A stretch of DNA of 64,000 nucleotides from Phytophthora sp. 'mugwort' (GCA_033558025.1 JAUCEF010000014.1:2232001-2296000), one strand, 5' to 3'. Shown: positions 38,937 to 50,569, counted from the stretch's first letter. Numbers and translations are program-made. Notes: generated by a model not told the origin, from the letters alone.

Positions 38937-40283
38937 CTACTCTTTGAGCTCCGCAAGTTCGCCGTCTTCCTGCAGCTGCTGCACGATGTCCAGTCCGCCG
39001 ACCAGCTCGCCGTTCACGTAAAACTGCGGGAACGTAGGCCAGTTGGAGTACTTCTTGAGTCCTTGACGCACATTGTCGTCCGTGAGGATGTCGAAGTAGT
39101 CGTACTTGAAACCTTCGGCGTCCAGGATCTCCACGAGCTTGCGACTGAATCCGCACTGCGGTTGCTTGGGCGTTCCCTTGATGAAGATCATGATGCGCGC
39201 GCGATTGATCAGCTGCTCGTACTTGTTCTCCTTCTTGGTCTTCTTCTCCACACCGAGCTGCTCGCTGAGGTCGCCGTCCTCAGCCATCTCGTTCAGGATA
39301 TCCAGACCGCCAATGAGCTTGCCCTTGACGTACAGCTGCGGATACGTGGGCCAGTTGGAGAACTTCTTGAGTCCTTGACGCACCTGCTCGTCGCTCAAGA
39401 TGTCGAACGAGCTGAAGGCGATCTGGTGGTCGCGTAGCAGCTTGACCGTCTTCTTGCTGAATCCACACTTGGGCTCCGACGGTGTGCCCTTCATGAAGAG
39501 AAGCACAGGCGCCGAGTTCACCAGCGCACGCAGACTCTCCTGGAAAGCAGCCTCGGCTTCCTCAACATTCTTGGTCAGTCCTAGCTGTTCGACGATAGAT
39601 CCCTCGGACTTCATCTCCTTGACGATGTCCAGGCCGCCAATGAGCGAGCCGTTCACGTAGAGCTGCGGATACGAGGGCCAGTTAGAGAACTGCTTAAGCC
39701 CTTGACGCACCTCGTCGTCGTTGAGGATGTCAAAAGTGCCGAACTGGATCTTCTCCTCATTAAGCAGTGCAACAATCTGCCGGCTAAAGCCGCATCTAGG
39801 CTCCGTCGGGTTGCCCTTCATGAAGAGCATGACAGGCGACGCACTAATGAGCTTCTTAAGACGGTATTGCAGCGCCTCGTCCAGTGGCTTGGGGGTCTCC
39901 TCCGTCGTATGTGTGGACGCGGAGTTGCTCTTGGCGACGCTCTTGCTCAGCACGTCCACGCGCTTGGCCAGTTCGGCCACGTTGGCGCCCTCGAGCTTGT
40001 CCAGCACGGAGCGGCCCTGTGCGATGACAAACGTGGGCACTACAGCGATCTGGAACCGCTCCGAGAGCTCGGGAAGCTCCTCGGCCGCCACCTTGAGGAA
40101 GCGGATGCGCGGGTGCAACGTCGCCAGCTGACGCACCACCACGTCCAGCTGCCCGTTGGGGCGACAAGCCTCGTGGAACTCGGCCCAGAAGAAGCTCACG
40201 GAAAGCGTCGACTCGCGCGCTGTCGCCTCGTCAAACTGCGCCACGCTCTGCACGCTCACTACGCTGCCAGTCACCGCCGCCAT
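38937..40283 (-). CDS. Thioredoxin-like plus three monothiol glutaredoxin domains (Grx3/4, GRXS17 type)
   Basis: A 448-residue cytosolic multidomain monothiol glutaredoxin, a family that binds [2Fe-2S] clusters with glutathione and works in iron sensing and trafficking. Residues 1-115 form a thioredoxin-fold domain whose active-site dithiol has been lost (FHEACRPNG in place of W-C-x-x-C). Three glutaredoxin domains follow, each with a CGFS active site at 164-167, 273-276 and 377-380 and each with the QLYVNG/GGLDI glutathione-binding strand. Fungal and animal homologues usually have one or two such domains; three is the plant GRXS17 layout. The ATG at 40283 is used; the frame extends three codons further without an ATG. 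It is convergent with HBS1, whose stop lies 165 bases away. Confidence 0.92.
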   Translation of the reverse strand: MAAVTGSVVSVQSVAQFDEATARESTLSVSFFWAEFHEACRPNGQLDVVVRQLATLHPRIRFLKVAAEELPELSERFQIAVVPTFVIAQGRSVLDKLEGANVAELAKRVDVLSKSVAKSNSASTHTTEETPKPLDEALQYRLKKLISASPVMLFMKGNPTEPRCGFSRQIVALLNEEKIQFGTFDILNDDEVRQGLKQFSNWPSYPQLYVNGSLIGGLDIVKEMKSEGSIVEQLGLTKNVEEAEAAFQESLRALVNSAPVLLFMKGTPSEPKCGFSKKTVKLLRDHQIAFSSFDILSDEQVRQGLKKFSNWPTYPQLYVKGKLIGGLDILNEMAEDGDLSEQLGVEKKTKKENKYEQLINRARIMIFIKGTPKQPQCGFSRKLVEILDAEGFKYDYFDILTDDNVRQGLKKYSNWPTFPQFYVNGELVGGLDIVQQLQEDGELAELKE

Positions 40284-40292
40284 CGTTGTCAA

Positions 40293-40601
40293 AAAGTGCT
40301 GGAAACTACGTTAAACCAGTAATGACCCAAAATGGGCTAGGATGAGTGACTTGTCACTCAATGATTGCAACTTTGACTGTACAAAACACCAAATATTTAT
40401 TTAGTACATTTAGGCTTCGTTTCTTGAGTTATCAGAGCATAAATATTTTTATTCTCAGTTTCATCTACAAAATGGCAAAATAACGGCTATCTATCTGGCG
40501 TCTTGTTCGGGCTGTCGGCATCCAGCTCTGACAGCTCGGTTTAAGTGTGTGCGTGTGTTTGCACTGCTGCGTTCGCGCCACGATGCAGGCAGTTCAGTAA
40601 A
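40293..40601. other. Short intergenic spacer
   Basis: AT-rich spacer of about 310 bases between the glutaredoxin start and the orphan gene's stop. It should hold the glutaredoxin promoter. No gene seen. Confidence 0.4.
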
Positions 40602-41750
40602 TTACAGCTCGTGACGTTCCAGGATCACGAACGAGTCCTCGAGATTTGCGTTAGCGCGAATGCAGCTAACCACACGAGCTGGAGTCGCACGCGATACTGG
40701 CACGGGCGGGCGCTCCAATCTCATCGAAGCACTCATCTCGTCGGCTTGTTCTGCCCACCGAGAGGAGATGAAGTAGGTAGACCTTGTGTTGGCGGGAGCT
40801 TCCGGCAGTCCCGCACCCATTTGCAGCTCCAGCATCACGTAGCCGCTTGGGATCTGCGCAGCGTCGGTCTCCACGACAGTTGCGAATGGGATATCGCTCT
40901 CATCAACCTGCTCCTCCTCCTCGGCACTGTTTTCGTCCACCCCCACCTGCTTCTCTGTCGGCAGTAAGTCGCCGACAGCTTCAACTGCCACCGGAACTCC
41001 TGCTCGGTGCTTCCTCGCCTCCGTCTTCTCTATCTGTTGCTGCTCTGCCTCTCTGTTCGGACTTCTCTTGGTGTAATCCCTCTCTTCCACGAAGAATGCG
41101 CTTTGACTCAAACCCTTCTTAGGTTTCTCCAAGCCTCCGGAGCTCACTCCACCATCCCACCGCACACTGTCGTCCTTGCGGTAGTTGAACATGGACCGAC
41201 TCATTTGTTCGTAGAGACTCTCCCTCGTCACCTGCGCTGTCGGGACTTCCACCGCTGTAGGCGTCACTAGCCCGTCCACCGAGAGTGTCGGGAACACCAA
41301 CCCCATGGGCTCCACAGGCTCGGGAGACACATTCGGGTTCACCTCGGGCCGCACGTGGATGCGCTTCTGGCCTCGTACCTTCTCCACGTCGATCACGTGC
41401 AGCACCAGTGCCTTGTCCGGGTACTCGAATGTCTCCTGCAGCGCACGCTGCAGCACTGCGTTGCTGCTCACGGACACGTAGCGATGCTCGCCGTCCCCGT
41501 CGCCGGGTACCTGCAGCAGCAGTGCGATGTACATCTCGTCGCCTACGCGGTCGCGCGCCAGGCGCCGCAGAAACGTCAGTCCGGCTGCGAACAGGTACCA
41601 GGCGTCCACGGGCACGGGCTCCGCGTGAGTCTGCTCGGGGAACGTCACGAAGCAGGACGAGCGCACGACGTCGGCGCTGGCCGGCCCGCCCCCCATGTTG
41701 TATTGTGTCTTGAGTATTGGATAATGCCGACCGACTTCTTCCGACCCCAT
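40602..41750 (-). CDS. Orphan 382-residue protein
   Basis: A single-exon frame from the ATG at 41750 with good coding character but no domain I recognise. The N-terminal half looks folded (VDAWYLFAAGLTFLRRLARD, EMYIALLLQVPGDG, YPDKALVLHVIDVEKVRGQK). The centre is charged and low in complexity, with a glutamate run (DENSAEEEEQVDES). A C-terminal block, DAAQIPSGYVMLELQMGAGL then RSTYFISSRWAEQADE, may be a second conserved segment. There is no signal peptide or membrane helix. It is divergent from the ribosomal protein gene that starts at 42368, with about 620 bases between the starts. Possibly an oomycete-specific gene. Confidence 0.7.
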   Translation of the reverse strand: MGSEEVGRHYPILKTQYNMGGGPASADVVRSSCFVTFPEQTHAEPVPVDAWYLFAAGLTFLRRLARDRVGDEMYIALLLQVPGDGDGEHRYVSVSSNAVLQRALQETFEYPDKALVLHVIDVEKVRGQKRIHVRPEVNPNVSPEPVEPMGLVFPTLSVDGLVTPTAVEVPTAQVTRESLYEQMSRSMFNYRKDDSVRWDGGVSSGGLEKPKKGLSQSAFFVEERDYTKRSPNREAEQQQIEKTEARKHRAGVPVAVEAVGDLLPTEKQVGVDENSAEEEEQVDESDIPFATVVETDAAQIPSGYVMLELQMGAGLPEAPANTRSTYFISSRWAEQADEMSASMRLERPPVPVSRATPARVVSCIRANANLEDSFVILERHEL

Positions 41751-42367
41751 TATTAGAGAAACCAGGTACAGTGTACCCGCTCTCGAAATATTCGCGGTGT
41801 CACAGAATCTATTCTCGAGGTTGCTAACGCGACACGCTCCATCCAGTCACTGTAGGGAAGATCAAAAATGGTTGAGATATGCATAGTGGTTTTAGCAGGG
41901 ATAAGGTGTCAGAAACAGCGATTTATCTCGGACGCGGTTTACTCTTGTAGTGTAATGTTCGACATACCTATCAAATGTTGTCCAAATGGGATACCTTCTC
42001 TACCACCAATGGGTGGAAGCTGCGGGACGTGTACCAGAGCGAGCTTCGAAATGAATATTTGGTAAGCCTAACAAAATAACTATACAAGTTTCGTTGGGTT
42101 GACATGAAGCCGTCTTCAAGTCGACCTTGCGCCGTAAGAGCAATTCTATGTTTCGCACCCGAAATTTGTCCGAAACCGCATGAGAACCGGTCTTCCGAAC
42201 CGCGGACCGTCGCGGGGTAGGGCATCGTTTGACTTGCGTGGAATATACTTGACTTGATCGCGGTATGCCAAAAGCCTCCTACCCATTCATTTGGCACTGC
42301 CGGGTCTCCGTCTTGCTCGCGGGGCCCGCACTCTTCGCTCGAATTCATCCTCGGAAACTCTCTCAAC
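41751..42367. other. Divergent promoter region
   Basis: About 620 bases between the starts of the orphan gene (minus) and the uS7 gene (plus). No coding sequence supported; it must carry both promoters. Confidence 0.45.
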
Positions 42368-43153
42368 ATGGCGGAAGTTGCAACTGAAGTGAAGCTCTTT
42401 AACAAGTGGTAGGTAGCAGCCCCCACAACTTGCAATACATGACAGTTTAGTGCCCGCGAGAAGTAGCAGGTGGAGCGTCGACTTGTCCAACAAGTCCGGC
42501 TCCATGGAGCGCTGTGGCCGACACAAAAGTCAAGCTCGAATTAGCTTTCCATCAATATTAAGCATAAAGCCGGATCTAATGCAGGTGACGTGGCGTGTAA
42601 TAGGTCGTACGATGACATCAGCATCGCGGCGGACATCTCCCTGGAGGACTACATTGCCGTGAAGGGCAAGGCTGCCACGTTCCTGCCCCACACGGCGCAG
42701 CGCTACCAGAAGAAGCGTTTCCGCAAAGCGCAGTGCCCCATTACGGAGCGTCTGGTGAACGCACTGATGCGCAAGGGCCGCAACTCGGGCAAGAAGCTCA
42801 AGGCCACGCGCATCGTCAAGCACACGCTGGAGATCATCCACTTGCTGACGGACAAGAACCCCCTGCAGGTGGTGGTGGAGGCCGTCATCAAGTCGGGCCC
42901 GCGTGAGGACTCGACCCGCGTCGGCTCGGCCGGTGTCGTGCGTCGCCAGGGTGTGGATGTGTCGCCGTTCCGTCGCGTCAACCAGGCCCTGTACTTGATT
43001 GCCACGGGTGCCCGCGAGGCTTCGTTCCGTAACGTCAAGACCATTGCCGAGTGCCTGGCTGACGAGCTGATCAACGCGTCCAAGGGCTCGTCCAACAGTT
43101 ACGCTATTAAGAAGAAGGACGAGATTGAGCGTGTGGCTAAGGCCAACAGATAA
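42368..43153 (+). CDS. RPS5: Ribosomal protein uS7 (eukaryotic RPS5)
   Basis: Small-subunit ribosomal protein that binds the 3-prime major domain of 18S rRNA near the E site. Two exons: 42368-42408 ([14 protein letters not shown], splitting the Trp codon) and 42604-43153, giving 196 residues. The join reads [21 protein letters not shown], as in eukaryotic RPS5. Conserved blocks include [66 protein letters not shown] and the C-terminal [20 protein letters not shown]. The first intron (195 nt) lies right after a very short exon, as is common for ribosomal protein genes. Intact and of normal length. Confidence 0.96.
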
Positions 43154-43590
43154 GCGGCGCGCGCGTGGACGTTGGGCGAGGGATATCCAGGGCCTCGTGC
43201 CTTTGGTATAGCAGATGGAGGGAGGAGACGAACATACAGCCGGGACTCGTGTACAGGGGAGCAGGGAGTGACAGACAGTGGTGGTTTCAACGCTGTCGAC
43301 ACACTTTTTGGTCATTCTGGCTGCCTCGTGGGGATGCGAGAGCCTATACGCGCGCTTCTGGCTGCGTGCTTTATCGTCGCCTTATTCTTCACCAAATCTG
43401 CCGCCCTCGACGACGACATGGCGAACCGACTAAGGACCGACTTCCTTTTATTCTGCTTCATTGCCTGGAATAAAATGTGATACACCGAGTTGTTGAGAGC
43501 ACGAAACCTCGTCTGCGTTTCTTCCTTGCATGATTGCTAGTGATACGTGGCTGGTTCACGTTCCCAGTGTGTGTGTGTCTGCATGTCAGG
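43154..43590. other. 3-prime region of uS7 and convergent spacer
   Basis: About 440 bases between the stops of uS7 (plus) and kinesin (minus). AATAAA-like sequence at 43469 may be the uS7 polyadenylation signal. No gene seen. Confidence 0.4.
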
Positions 43591-46500
43591 TCACTCTAGG
43601 ACCCCTTCCAAATCGACGTCTGTCTTGCCCGCGCGGAGCTGCTTGATGATGGCCTTAAGGCGGTTGACCTGCTCGCTCTCTGCGTTCTTGTTGGCATTGT
43701 TCGTGATGAGCTTCACGCGCGACGCGTACGTGAGCGAGGTCGCGGTCTCTTCCTGAAGGAAAAGAGCCATAAGACGAGCTAGCCATTCATGACAAACCCA
43801 AGATAAGCTGCCGTACCTGGTTGTAGTCGGCTGGCGAGATGTTGACGAACATGAGCTGTCCAGAGCGAGACGCAACAGCGGAACGTTTAAGGTTAGAGTA
43901 TGATTTTGCCTAGATGTGTTGGACAAAGAGGACGTGCAGTGAGTAGTTGACCTTACCGTCTTCGCGTTGCCACCGAGCGAGTCCTGCATCAACTGGGTCA
44001 ACTATGAGAACATTAACCAAGCGTTAGGCCAGTAAAATTTGGATAAATGGTCTTGCTTGGATGCTCTACCTTGTTGTTGCGGTAGGGGATGAACTTTTCA
44101 TTGGTCGAGAGCGCCGAGATGACGTCTCCCAAAGCTGCAACGACAAGCCATGCTCCAAATTAGTAGCGAAAAGTGATAAAAAAGCTGGGATTTTCCCACT
44201 TACCGCTGAGACTTTTGTTAATGGCTTGAGCTTCCTTGAGCCGTTCGGCCGTGGCGCCTGTTTTGCCCGCCCGCTCGGAACCTGCCAGGTCGACGAGGCT
44301 GAGCTTACCAATAGTAGTAGACTTGGTGGTTTTGTTGTAGCTCTCGACGAGCAGCGAGAAGATGGAGTGACTGCGACTGCTCTCGGCGTTCATCTTGGTC
44401 GCGCCCACCTGCCGCTTCTTGTTAGCGGCCTCGAACAGCTTCAACGTTTGTTCCGGGGACGTGCATTTCTTGAGTGTCGCGTGCTGGACAATGACCATCC
44501 CCTTGTCATTCTTCTTAATCTCCAGCTTCGTCTCGTGCGCGCCACCGCCGTCCACGAGATGGAACAGGTCAATGAGCGTATCATTATACAGCTCCAGCAT
44601 CGTGGCTTGGAAACTTACCGTCAAGTTGGCTTTGCCCTCTTCCGCCAACTGGAAAAGGTGGTAAATGGCGCGAGGACTGAGCCCCGGGTCGCCCTCACTT
44701 CCAGTCATTGTGAACGTTTTGCCCGATCCCGTCTGGCCGTACGCGAAAATGCAGACGTTGTAGCCGTCGACAGCGCTTTGCAGCAGGTTTTTCGTGTCTT
44801 CGAAGACCTGAATCTGCGAGCTCGCCGGTGGGAAAACCTGGTCGTATGCAAACGTCTTTGCGGCTCTATTGCCGCCGCTCACTTCAAGCGAAAACTCATC
44901 GAGGAACTTGACGCACGTCGTGCAGCCACGTTCGTTTTCCGAGCCGCTCATGGGGCGACAGCGTGCGTACACTCGGATTTTGCCTTTCATGTCTTCAATC
45001 TGGTTGTAATATTTTTTCCGCAATGCCTGCTCGTCGCGATAGCTCGTCTCTAGTGTGGCGTATTGCGCTCTAGCGTCACGAAGCTCAGCGTGCAGTGGAG
45101 CGACCTGTGCAGCTTGTTCGCGTAGTTGGGTCACCTCGACTTCCAGTTGTCCGAGCTGCTTTGCTTTACCCCCAGCGACGCCAAGTTCTTGTTGCAAAGC
45201 TGCCGTCTGCTCCTGTAGCTCCTGGGAGGCTTTGTGAGCCGTCTGGAGCTGCTGCGTGAGCGCTGCGATCTCCTTCTTGGAGGCTTTTTCGTTGTCTTCA
45301 AGCGTCTTCTTGTGCTTCTTGTCCATGTCTGCTACACGACGATCCGTAGCGGCCGAACCACTTGCTTGAGCGCTGCTGCCACCATTCGCCAAATGGTTCT
45401 CGGCTTTGGTTAAGGCTGCTTCAAGCTGCGAGATTTTGACCCGATCTGCTTTCGCCCTTGCTTCAAGAGCGCGTAGTTTTTGCTTGGCATCTTCAAGAGC
45501 TTTACTGCCATCTCCAGCTGAGCTCAGAGGTGGAGAACTCTTACTCTTGTGCGTTTTCTTCTCGTCGCTCTTCTGTTGAGCCTGCTGCTTTCTGTCTAGT
45601 ACTTTCTGCTGTCTCGTTGCTGCTTTAACCTCCTTCTGAGCCTTACGCTCAGCTAGTCTCGCATCTGCCTGCGCTTCTCGAGTGCTTAGCCATTCTTCGC
45701 AACTTTCACGCACGAGTTCAAGTTGTTTGCGAAGTGTTGGAGGCCCTCGCGCTGGTGGAAGACGAGCTGATTCAGCCGCGACGCGCTTGAGTGCAGGAGC
45801 TAATTGACGTCGCTGCTTGTCGTGAAGAGCCTGAAGCTCCGTGATACATTTGTCCGCACACTTGGCGTACGTCACGTAGCATTTGGTCTTGTCCCCGCGG
45901 TTGAACTGCGCTTTACCACGAGCTACGGCGTCGACTATCATCCGAACCAGCTGGATGGACCGTGCAGCGTCTTCCTTGACTTCCTGGCTTTCATCCTCTT
46001 CTGATTCTTCCTTCTCGTCCTCTACCGTCTCATCGACCGGTTCTTCTTCATCATCTTTTGCCTCTGCTGATGCAGTCTCATATTCCTCTTCTCCGTACGC
46101 GTCCTGTTGTTCCGCAGTCTCAAACTCGTCTACAGCTTTCGCGTCGAGATCGTCCGTGACTTTGTCATCTTCGACTTCTTTCTCGTCCACACTGTCCCCC
46201 GCTTTCGCTTCGCTGGATGGGAATTCCTGGCTGTCGTGTGCTTCCGACAACTCCAAGTGCAATCGCAACTGCTCAATCTCCGATTCCAATCGAGTTTTCT
46301 CTGCGCGACGTGTCTCGATTTCATGGGATAAACCCTCGATGACGTCGTGAAGCGCGAGACGTTGCTGCTGGTACTGCCGATCAAGCTCTTGTTCATGAAC
46401 TTTTGTCAAGTGATCGACCTCTTCTTTAGTCTCAAAACCTATATCTTCTGTAGTCACCGAGAGCTCTGACTTGTCTTCTGTTCTTTGAAATGCAGTGGCC

Positions 46501-48344
46501 AGTGCTAACTGAGACCGAAGTTCCTGCAATTCCTTCATGATATCGACAGCTTCACCTTTGTCAGCATCAGTACCGCTGTCTTTAGTGGATACTACCGCTT
46601 CCACACCAATGCTCTGGGTCGACAATGAAGCTGAGACTGGACGGGAAGGTGCTGGAGAAGCAAAACCTGAGCTTTTTTCGCTCGTACTACGGCTAGTCAT
46701 ATCTTCGAGTATCGATTCCATGTCGTCGCCCTCATTCTCGTTCGCTGTCCGAGCAGACTTGACGACTGCAGCTCCTAGAGCTGACCACCGACTGGATGCA
46801 TCAATACGGAGAGCCAACTCGCGATGTTGCTGCTTGAGTGTCTGCACGTGCGTTTTCTGCGTACTGAACGCTCTCTCAGCTGCTTTAAAGTCCAAATACT
46901 TGTCCTTCACTCGAGCTTTTTCGTCGATACTTGGCTCTCGGCCGTACTGGTCCTGGAAGGCAGCGAGCCACGTCTTGACGGCGCTTTTTGCGGTCTTTTT
47001 GGCTTTCAGCAGTGCTTCGAGCATCTCTTTGGCTTCATGTAGTGCAGATTTGGAACGGATCAGCGCCACGTTCCGCTCGCGAGCGACCTCAACGTCGCCT
47101 TCGTACTTGGATTTGTCTAGTGAGAACGTCGGAATGTCAGTGGCCACGTCTGGAGCTAAATCTTTTGCTGCTGCCTTCGGTTCTTCCTCAACGTCCTCCG
47201 TCTGTGTCGGAGCATTTGATGTCGAACGTAGAGCATTGCTGGACGCGTTCTCTATCGTCACAGCGACGGCATCGACAAGTAACGCGACTGTTTCTCGGAC
47301 GGCTTGAGCTTCCATGAAATCCACTCGATCTCGAGCTGCTTGTAGTCGTTGCACCAGTATCTTTTCACGACAACCGGCCGCTTGTGCTTTGGCTTTGAGA
47401 TCACGAAGCTTCGTCTGGAGTTTCTCGGCTCGTTTGGCTTCAACAAGTCGCTGCTGAGTGTCGACAACATCGTCCACAAGCGCGTAGATAACGCGTTCAA
47501 CGTCCAGAGTTGAAGCGAAATGACGGCGTAGTTTAGCCTCACGGCTCAAGAAGGTTTGATGGTCACGCTTCAAGTCGGATCGAGCGCTCTGAAGCTCTTC
47601 CTTGACGCGCGTCGCTTGTCCCAGTGAGTCTTCACTGCACATTTGCATCTCATTGCGTAGCTGTTGCTGAGCTTTATCTCCACTGGAAACTGCGACGTGT
47701 GCCACCCGTGCGAGCTCCTGCAGTGCTGCCGTGTGTTCTCGCACGTATTCGTCTTCGTGAGCTTGCAACGCACACTCGAACATTTGTCGCCAGGATTCGT
47801 GAGCTTGTACATGTTGCCGCCGCTGCTCGTCTTGCTCGTCAAGAAGCTTTTGCTTCTCCATTGCATGACGTTCGTCACGAGCTGCCCCCGCTCTCTCGAG
47901 TTGGACGGCTCGCTCTCGGGAGTCCTTCAGCTTCGTTTCCGCTCGGTCTTTAAGCGCGCGCACACGCGCTTCGTGTCGCTCTCGCGTGTCGCTCTCGAGA
48001 CGGCGATAATGGTCGAGAATCTCGTGGAGTTTCTCGACTTGCTCGGCTTTCATCGTGTGCATATCGGCCACCACTTTACGCAGTTGAGCTCGTGCCAACG
48101 CCACGGGGATGTATGCTTCTTCGCGCTCTTGCAACGGTGCGGGTATCGCTCCTTGTTCAAACACTTTACCAGCATGAAAGTCCGTTGTTAATGGCAAAGG
48201 CGCCACTTGAACGACGTTCGCGGACGAAAGCAAGACCGTATTGGTCAAAGGGTGTCCTATAGTGTGGTTCATGACCAGTGTACTCGTCGTTGTAAGTACT
48301 TCTTGGTCCTTAGTAGTTCGTGGAGATGCCGTGGCTGAGATCAT
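43591..48344 (-). CDS. Kinesin-14, C-terminal motor
   Basis: A minus-end-directed kinesin of about 1,483 residues in five exons: 48344-44204, 44134-44070, 44001-43957, 43855-43817 and 43752-43591. Exon lengths keep frame and every border is GT-AG. Residues about 60-1100 are mostly coiled coil, with an acidic stretch (EEDESQEVKED region) and a basic Lys/Gln-rich segment near residue 920. The neck and motor begin at MKGKIRVYARCRPM. The P-loop AYGQTGSGKTFTM has GQTGSGKT at 1203-1210, followed by NAESSRSHSIFSLLVES, LSLVDLAGSERAGK and, across introns, EKFIPYRNNK and LTQLMQDSLGG. A motor at the C-terminal end preceded by KIRVYAR is the kinesin-14 signature. Expected in spindle or microtubule organisation. 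There is no MyTH4/FERM domain, so it is not a KCBP. Confidence 0.92.
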
Positions 48345-48529
48345 CGTCTTAGGACCTTATTGGACAGGACACGGGTCAACTTAATGCTAGATTGCCACTA
48401 GGATCAACGACACTTAAGTCTATTGCGGCTGCATGCCAGCCGAAGAAGCTGAGAGGTGGAGACATTAAACGTCAGCACCGTGCGAAACGGATCACGCTAA
48501 ACTCGGCAGTATTTCGTAACTTGTTAGTA

Positions 48530-50230
48530 CTACGAACGACTACAGTACGACGCTCTGTAGTATTGCGTCTCGGTTGCTTCGACGTGTTGTGACGGCTCAT
48601 CCTCGAGCAATGGCTTGACTGCGAGGTTCGTACTCGGTCCATGTTGAGAGTGATCGCTGATGTTGGCTGCTGCGTTGCCGTGATGATGGAGGTGCGAGAG
48701 TCTCAGCAGTGGCGTGAGGAACGCACAGCTGAAGATAAAGATCGCCATGTAGAACAACCCCGTGTGGTAGGAGCCCGTGATGCGGAAGATGACCCCGAAG
48801 AGAGCACCGCCCATGTTGCCGCCTGCTCCTACTAACCCATTGACTGTCCCCGTGAGGTGTTCGTTCAAGTACGGGACGATGCCGTACGTGGAACCTCCAG
48901 TAGCTTGAGCAGCAATAGCCACCAGCACGTACAGTGTAACACAAAGCCCAAGCGAGTACGCTCGGCTGAGTGCCATGACAAGGGCTCCGAGGACGCACAG
49001 CAGCGTCAACTGAGTGTACTGCCGCCCACGCATCCCTAGCCGACGATTCACCGCGTCCGAGGCCAGGCCACCGACCGCACGTGCGAATAAATTCATGAGT
49101 CCGAACGAAGACGCGACTGTGGCTGCGCTTGTTTTCGACAGTAGCGAACACAATGCATTATCAGTGCAGCCCTTTTGAGTGAATTCCTTGTAGAAATAGA
49201 GCGCGCCCATGTTGTTCAGCTGCAGCTCGGTGCCAAAGCACGCCGCGTAATGAGCGATCATGATGAGCACGTTCGAGTCGGACAAGACGATCTTGAACGA
49301 CTCAAGCAAACTCGGATGCTTGAGCTGCTGTTGCTCGTTCACCGATGAATCAAGGACGTTCATGGCTTGCCGCTTCGTCTTCATGAGCTCTTGAAAGTCT
49401 CCAGTTGGACAACTATCCACTGCAAAGCGGATCACGACACCCATAGTGATCATCAGCAGAGCTGGCAACGCGATGGTGAGACGCCAGCCCATGTCTTCCG
49501 ATACATGGCCACTGGACGTGATCGCTTCGTACACGAACGGCAGCACGAGGAAGGCAAAGCCAATCCCCGACAGCCCCAGTCCACCGGTGATGGCGTTGGC
49601 TGTGCCCGCCACATTGCGTGCAAAAGTGATCGTGGTCCAGTACTGACTCGTGACGAACACGCAGCCTATTAGACCCACAAAGAAGCGCACAACAAGCAAC
49701 GACGTGGCCGAGTTGACAAAGGCAGCACAGAGAATCGGAGCTGCACCCAGCCACAAGACGGCGCTTTGCACAGCCTGAGGACCAAATCGATCCAACAAAG
49801 GCCCCGAGGCAATCCGTGACAAGATGGTACTCGCTGTACTGGCAATGTCCGAGTTAAGCACTTGACCGTCGGTAAGCCCCAGCTGCGTCTTGATGACGGG
49901 CATGAGTGGAGGAATAGCGTACCAGCCGAAGAAACCCGTGATTGCCGACATCCATGAGAGGTAGAAGATGCGCATGTGTGGGCGCAACATACTGCAAGGA
50001 TGAATGCTCGTGGCCCGGTCAAACTGCTTGTTGTCTACCGGAAGATCGTAGCGCTTGGCAGCACGTGGCTCTTGTTCGTGTTTCTCGACGTGCACAAACA
50101 CGCAACGTGGAGACTCACCGACAGGTGACGGCAGCCGGGACGACAGCTCCCGAGCACGTGGCGTTAACTGGAGGGAGCTCAGTGACAATTGTCGTGCTCG
50201 CGGGACGGGGGAGGACGTGAATGACTCCAT
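48530..50230 (-). CDS. Nitrate/nitrite porter-type MFS transporter 1
   Basis: A 566-residue major facilitator of the nitrate/nitrite porter (NNP, NRT2/NarK) family with about twelve membrane helices. Family features are FGWYAIPPLMPVIKTQLGLT in helix 1 and its loop, RFFVGLIGCVFVTSQYW with the substrate-site arginine region, the glycine-rich NITGGLGLSGIGFAF-type segment (AITGGLGLSGIGFAFLVLP), and the second nitrate signature NGLVGAGGNMGGALFGV. The N-terminal 80 residues are cytosolic and serine/proline-rich; the C-terminal tail is acidic. Role inferred from family: uptake of nitrate (or nitrite) at the plasma membrane. It is tandem with a close paralogue 690 bases upstream in the same orientation, so local duplication is likely. 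Confidence 0.9.
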   Translation of the reverse strand: MESFTSSPVPRARQLSLSSLQLTPRARELSSRLPSPVGESPRCVFVHVEKHEQEPRAAKRYDLPVDNKQFDRATSIHPCSMLRPHMRIFYLSWMSAITGFFGWYAIPPLMPVIKTQLGLTDGQVLNSDIASTASTILSRIASGPLLDRFGPQAVQSAVLWLGAAPILCAAFVNSATSLLVVRFFVGLIGCVFVTSQYWTTITFARNVAGTANAITGGLGLSGIGFAFLVLPFVYEAITSSGHVSEDMGWRLTIALPALLMITMGVVIRFAVDSCPTGDFQELMKTKRQAMNVLDSSVNEQQQLKHPSLLESFKIVLSDSNVLIMIAHYAACFGTELQLNNMGALYFYKEFTQKGCTDNALCSLLSKTSAATVASSFGLMNLFARAVGGLASDAVNRRLGMRGRQYTQLTLLCVLGALVMALSRAYSLGLCVTLYVLVAIAAQATGGSTYGIVPYLNEHLTGTVNGLVGAGGNMGGALFGVIFRITGSYHTGLFYMAIFIFSCAFLTPLLRLSHLHHHGNAAANISDHSQHGPSTNLAVKPLLEDEPSQHVEATETQYYRASYCSRS

Positions 50231-50237
50231 TTGTGGT

Positions 50238-50250
50238 AATTGGCAAATGA
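50238..50250 (-). promoter_or_regulatory. Oomycete initiator-like element, MFS transporter 1
   Basis: On the minus strand TCATTTGCCAATT, a good match to the oomycete initiator, lies only 8 bases before the ATG at 50230. If transcription starts here, the leader is extremely short. Confidence 0.45.
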
Positions 50251-50569
50251 AGGAAATTCCGTAAGTGAGCGAAAAGTGGCAATCTGAACACGGCGAGTTA
50301 TTTCGGCTGACTCAGAATAACTGGCGGTACGACTCAGCTCGTGCACCAGAATTTGCACGGCGCTTCAATATGTGTCGGTTGAACATGTTGATGCTGTCCT
50401 GACAGTAGGTTTATGCGCCTGGCGGCACGTGCTGCCAGCTGGATGAGTGACCGGATTTTACCGTTGTTTTACAGTTTTTTAATTCGTATTTTAATAAACG
50501 TGGTAGTATGTATTGTCAAAGGCACTCGTTGCTACGACCAACCCGCAGCGTCACAATTTTAGCTTAAGC

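Noticed and set aside
44061..45053. 330-codon plus-strand frame opposite the kinesin motor
   Set aside because: Antisense shadow of the kinesin motor exons, whose sense frame is unmistakable.
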